NCBI GenBank assembly: GCA_002350525.1
Contig: DEFA01000047.1
Span: 8,412-13,423, forward strand
Source: Lachnospiraceae bacterium UBA2864
GTDB lineage: Bacteria; Bacillota; Clostridia; Lachnospirales; Lachnospiraceae
Direction: 5' to 3'
Length of the DNA: 5,012 nt
In this document: positions 4,329 through 5,012 of the stretch, piece after piece
Layout: each line of letters begins with the position of its first letter
Numbering within the stretch: the first letter of the stretch is position 1
Made by a program: the position numbers and the translations under genes
The notes under the pieces: model-generated
What the model saw: the letters and a program-made list of their open reading frames with translations, nothing else
Told to the model about the DNA's origin: nothing
Database searches by the model: none

Positions 4329-5012
4329 AGGAAAGGCTTGTTACCTCAGCTTTTTTATCTCTCGTAAGAAGATCATGCATGGCATCCTTTGCCGGATAAT
4401 CTTCGAAAAGTATCTTGTTTACGCCTTCGACTATAGGCATGTCAACTTCGTATTTCTCAGCAAGTCTCAGCGCAGCTTTTGCCGAATATACGCCCTCGAC
4501 TATCATCTTTACTTCATCCATGGCCTGCTGATACTTCATGCCCTGACCGATGAGGATACCAGCTCTTCTGTTACGGCTGTGAACAGAAGCACAGGTAACT
4601 ATAAGATCTCCTATACCGGAAAGCCCCGCAAAGGTTTCGGTATATCCGCCCATCTTGGTTCCGAGTGCGGCAATTTCTACAATACCTCTTGTAATAAGAG
4701 CCGCCTTAGCGTTGTCTCCGCATCCGAGTCCGTCGGCAATACCCGCAGCAAGTGCGATAACATTCTTTATGGCTCCTCCAAGCTCTATACCTATCATATC
4801 AGGGCTTACATATACTCTGAAAAAATCCGTCATGAAGGTATCCTGGATCATCTCAGCAAGAGACTTTTCCTTAGCACCGACTACAACGGTAGTAGGCATA
4901 AGCTTTCCGACCTCTTCAGCATGACTCGGTCCTGAAAGAACCGCTACTCTTGCCTGTGGAATCTCCTGTTCTATGACCTCGGACAGTCTCATAAGAGAAC
5001 TCTCTTCTATAC
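4324..5012 (-). CDS. gpsA: NAD(P)-dependent glycerol-3-phosphate dehydrogenase, C-terminal two thirds
   Basis: GpsA reduces dihydroxyacetone phosphate to sn-glycerol-3-phosphate, the backbone for phospholipid synthesis, in the cytoplasm. The frame stays open to the window edge (IEESSL precedes the Met at 4990-4992), so that Met is internal and the gene continues beyond 5012. The visible 228 residues lack roughly the first 100, which hold the N-terminal GxGxxG nucleotide fold. Present are GPSHAEEVGKLMPTTVVVGA, the catalytic-lysine region IELGGAIKNVIALAAGIADG, GCGDNAKAALITRGIVEIA, FAGLSGIGDLIVTCASVHSR, NRRAG, and the C-terminal VDMPIVEGVNKILF. It ends in SLSW, then a TAG stop 8 nt before scpA. 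In many Firmicutes gpsA sits with der and plsY. Here its downstream partner is scpA. The identification is firm. Confidence 0.96.
   Translation of the reverse strand, partial: IEESSLMRLSEVIEQEIPQARVAVLSGPSHAEEVGKLMPTTVVVGAKEKSLAEMIQDTFMTDFFRVYVSPDMIGIELGGAIKNVIALAAGIADGLGCGDNAKAALITRGIVEIAALGTKMGGYTETFAGLSGIGDLIVTCASVHSRNRRAGILIGQGMKYQQAMDEVKMIVEGVYSAKAALRLAEKYEVDMPIVEGVNKILFEDYPAKDAMHDLLTRDKKAEVTSLSW

Noticed and set aside
4375..4935. Plus-strand open frames opposite gpsA
   Set aside because: They lie entirely inside the conserved gpsA coding sequence and have no recognisable motifs.

Overview
The window is a stretch of core bacterial chromosome in which every supported gene lies on the minus strand. 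Reading in the direction of transcription (high to low coordinates) the order is gpsA (3' part), scpA, scpB, a membrane-anchored metallophosphoesterase, punA, ilvN and ilvC (5' part). Moderate-to-low G+C, strong purine-rich Shine-Dalgarno sites (GGGAGG, AGGAGA, AGGGGGAG), ScpA/ScpB as partners of Smc, and the protein sequences together point to Firmicutes, most likely class Clostridia. Lachnospiraceae is my best guess, but this is inference from protein style and not a database result.

Region 4324-5012 holds the C-terminal two thirds of glycerol-3-phosphate dehydrogenase (GpsA, phospholipid precursor supply). Region 2961-4315 holds scpA and scpB, the non-Smc subunits of the chromosome-condensing complex. 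Region 2080-2964 encodes a calcineurin-type phosphoesterase with one N-terminal membrane helix, its ATG overlapping the scpB stop. Region 1207-2022 encodes a trimeric-type purine nucleoside phosphorylase. These five genes are separated by 8 nt, 11 nt, a 4-nt overlap and 57 nt, so they look like one transcription unit that mixes lipid, chromosome and purine-salvage functions.

The 153-nt gap 1054-1206 is the main regulatory region. It holds an AT-rich terminator-like hairpin after punA, then a near-consensus sigma-A promoter (TTGACA, 17-nt spacer, TAAAAT), then a hairpin that would lie at the very 5' end of the ilvN mRNA. From there ilvN (acetolactate synthase regulatory subunit) and ilvC (ketol-acid reductoisomerase) are read as a branched-chain amino acid unit. 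The 61-nt ilvN-ilvC spacer contains a hairpin and an AT-only palindrome. No gene-free stretch exceeds 300 bases.

I found no mobile element, CRISPR array, tRNA or rRNA, and nothing that amounts to a new system. The points most worth a second look are the compact control region of ilvN, the orphan membrane phosphoesterase linked to scpB and punA, and the cofactor loop of IlvC.
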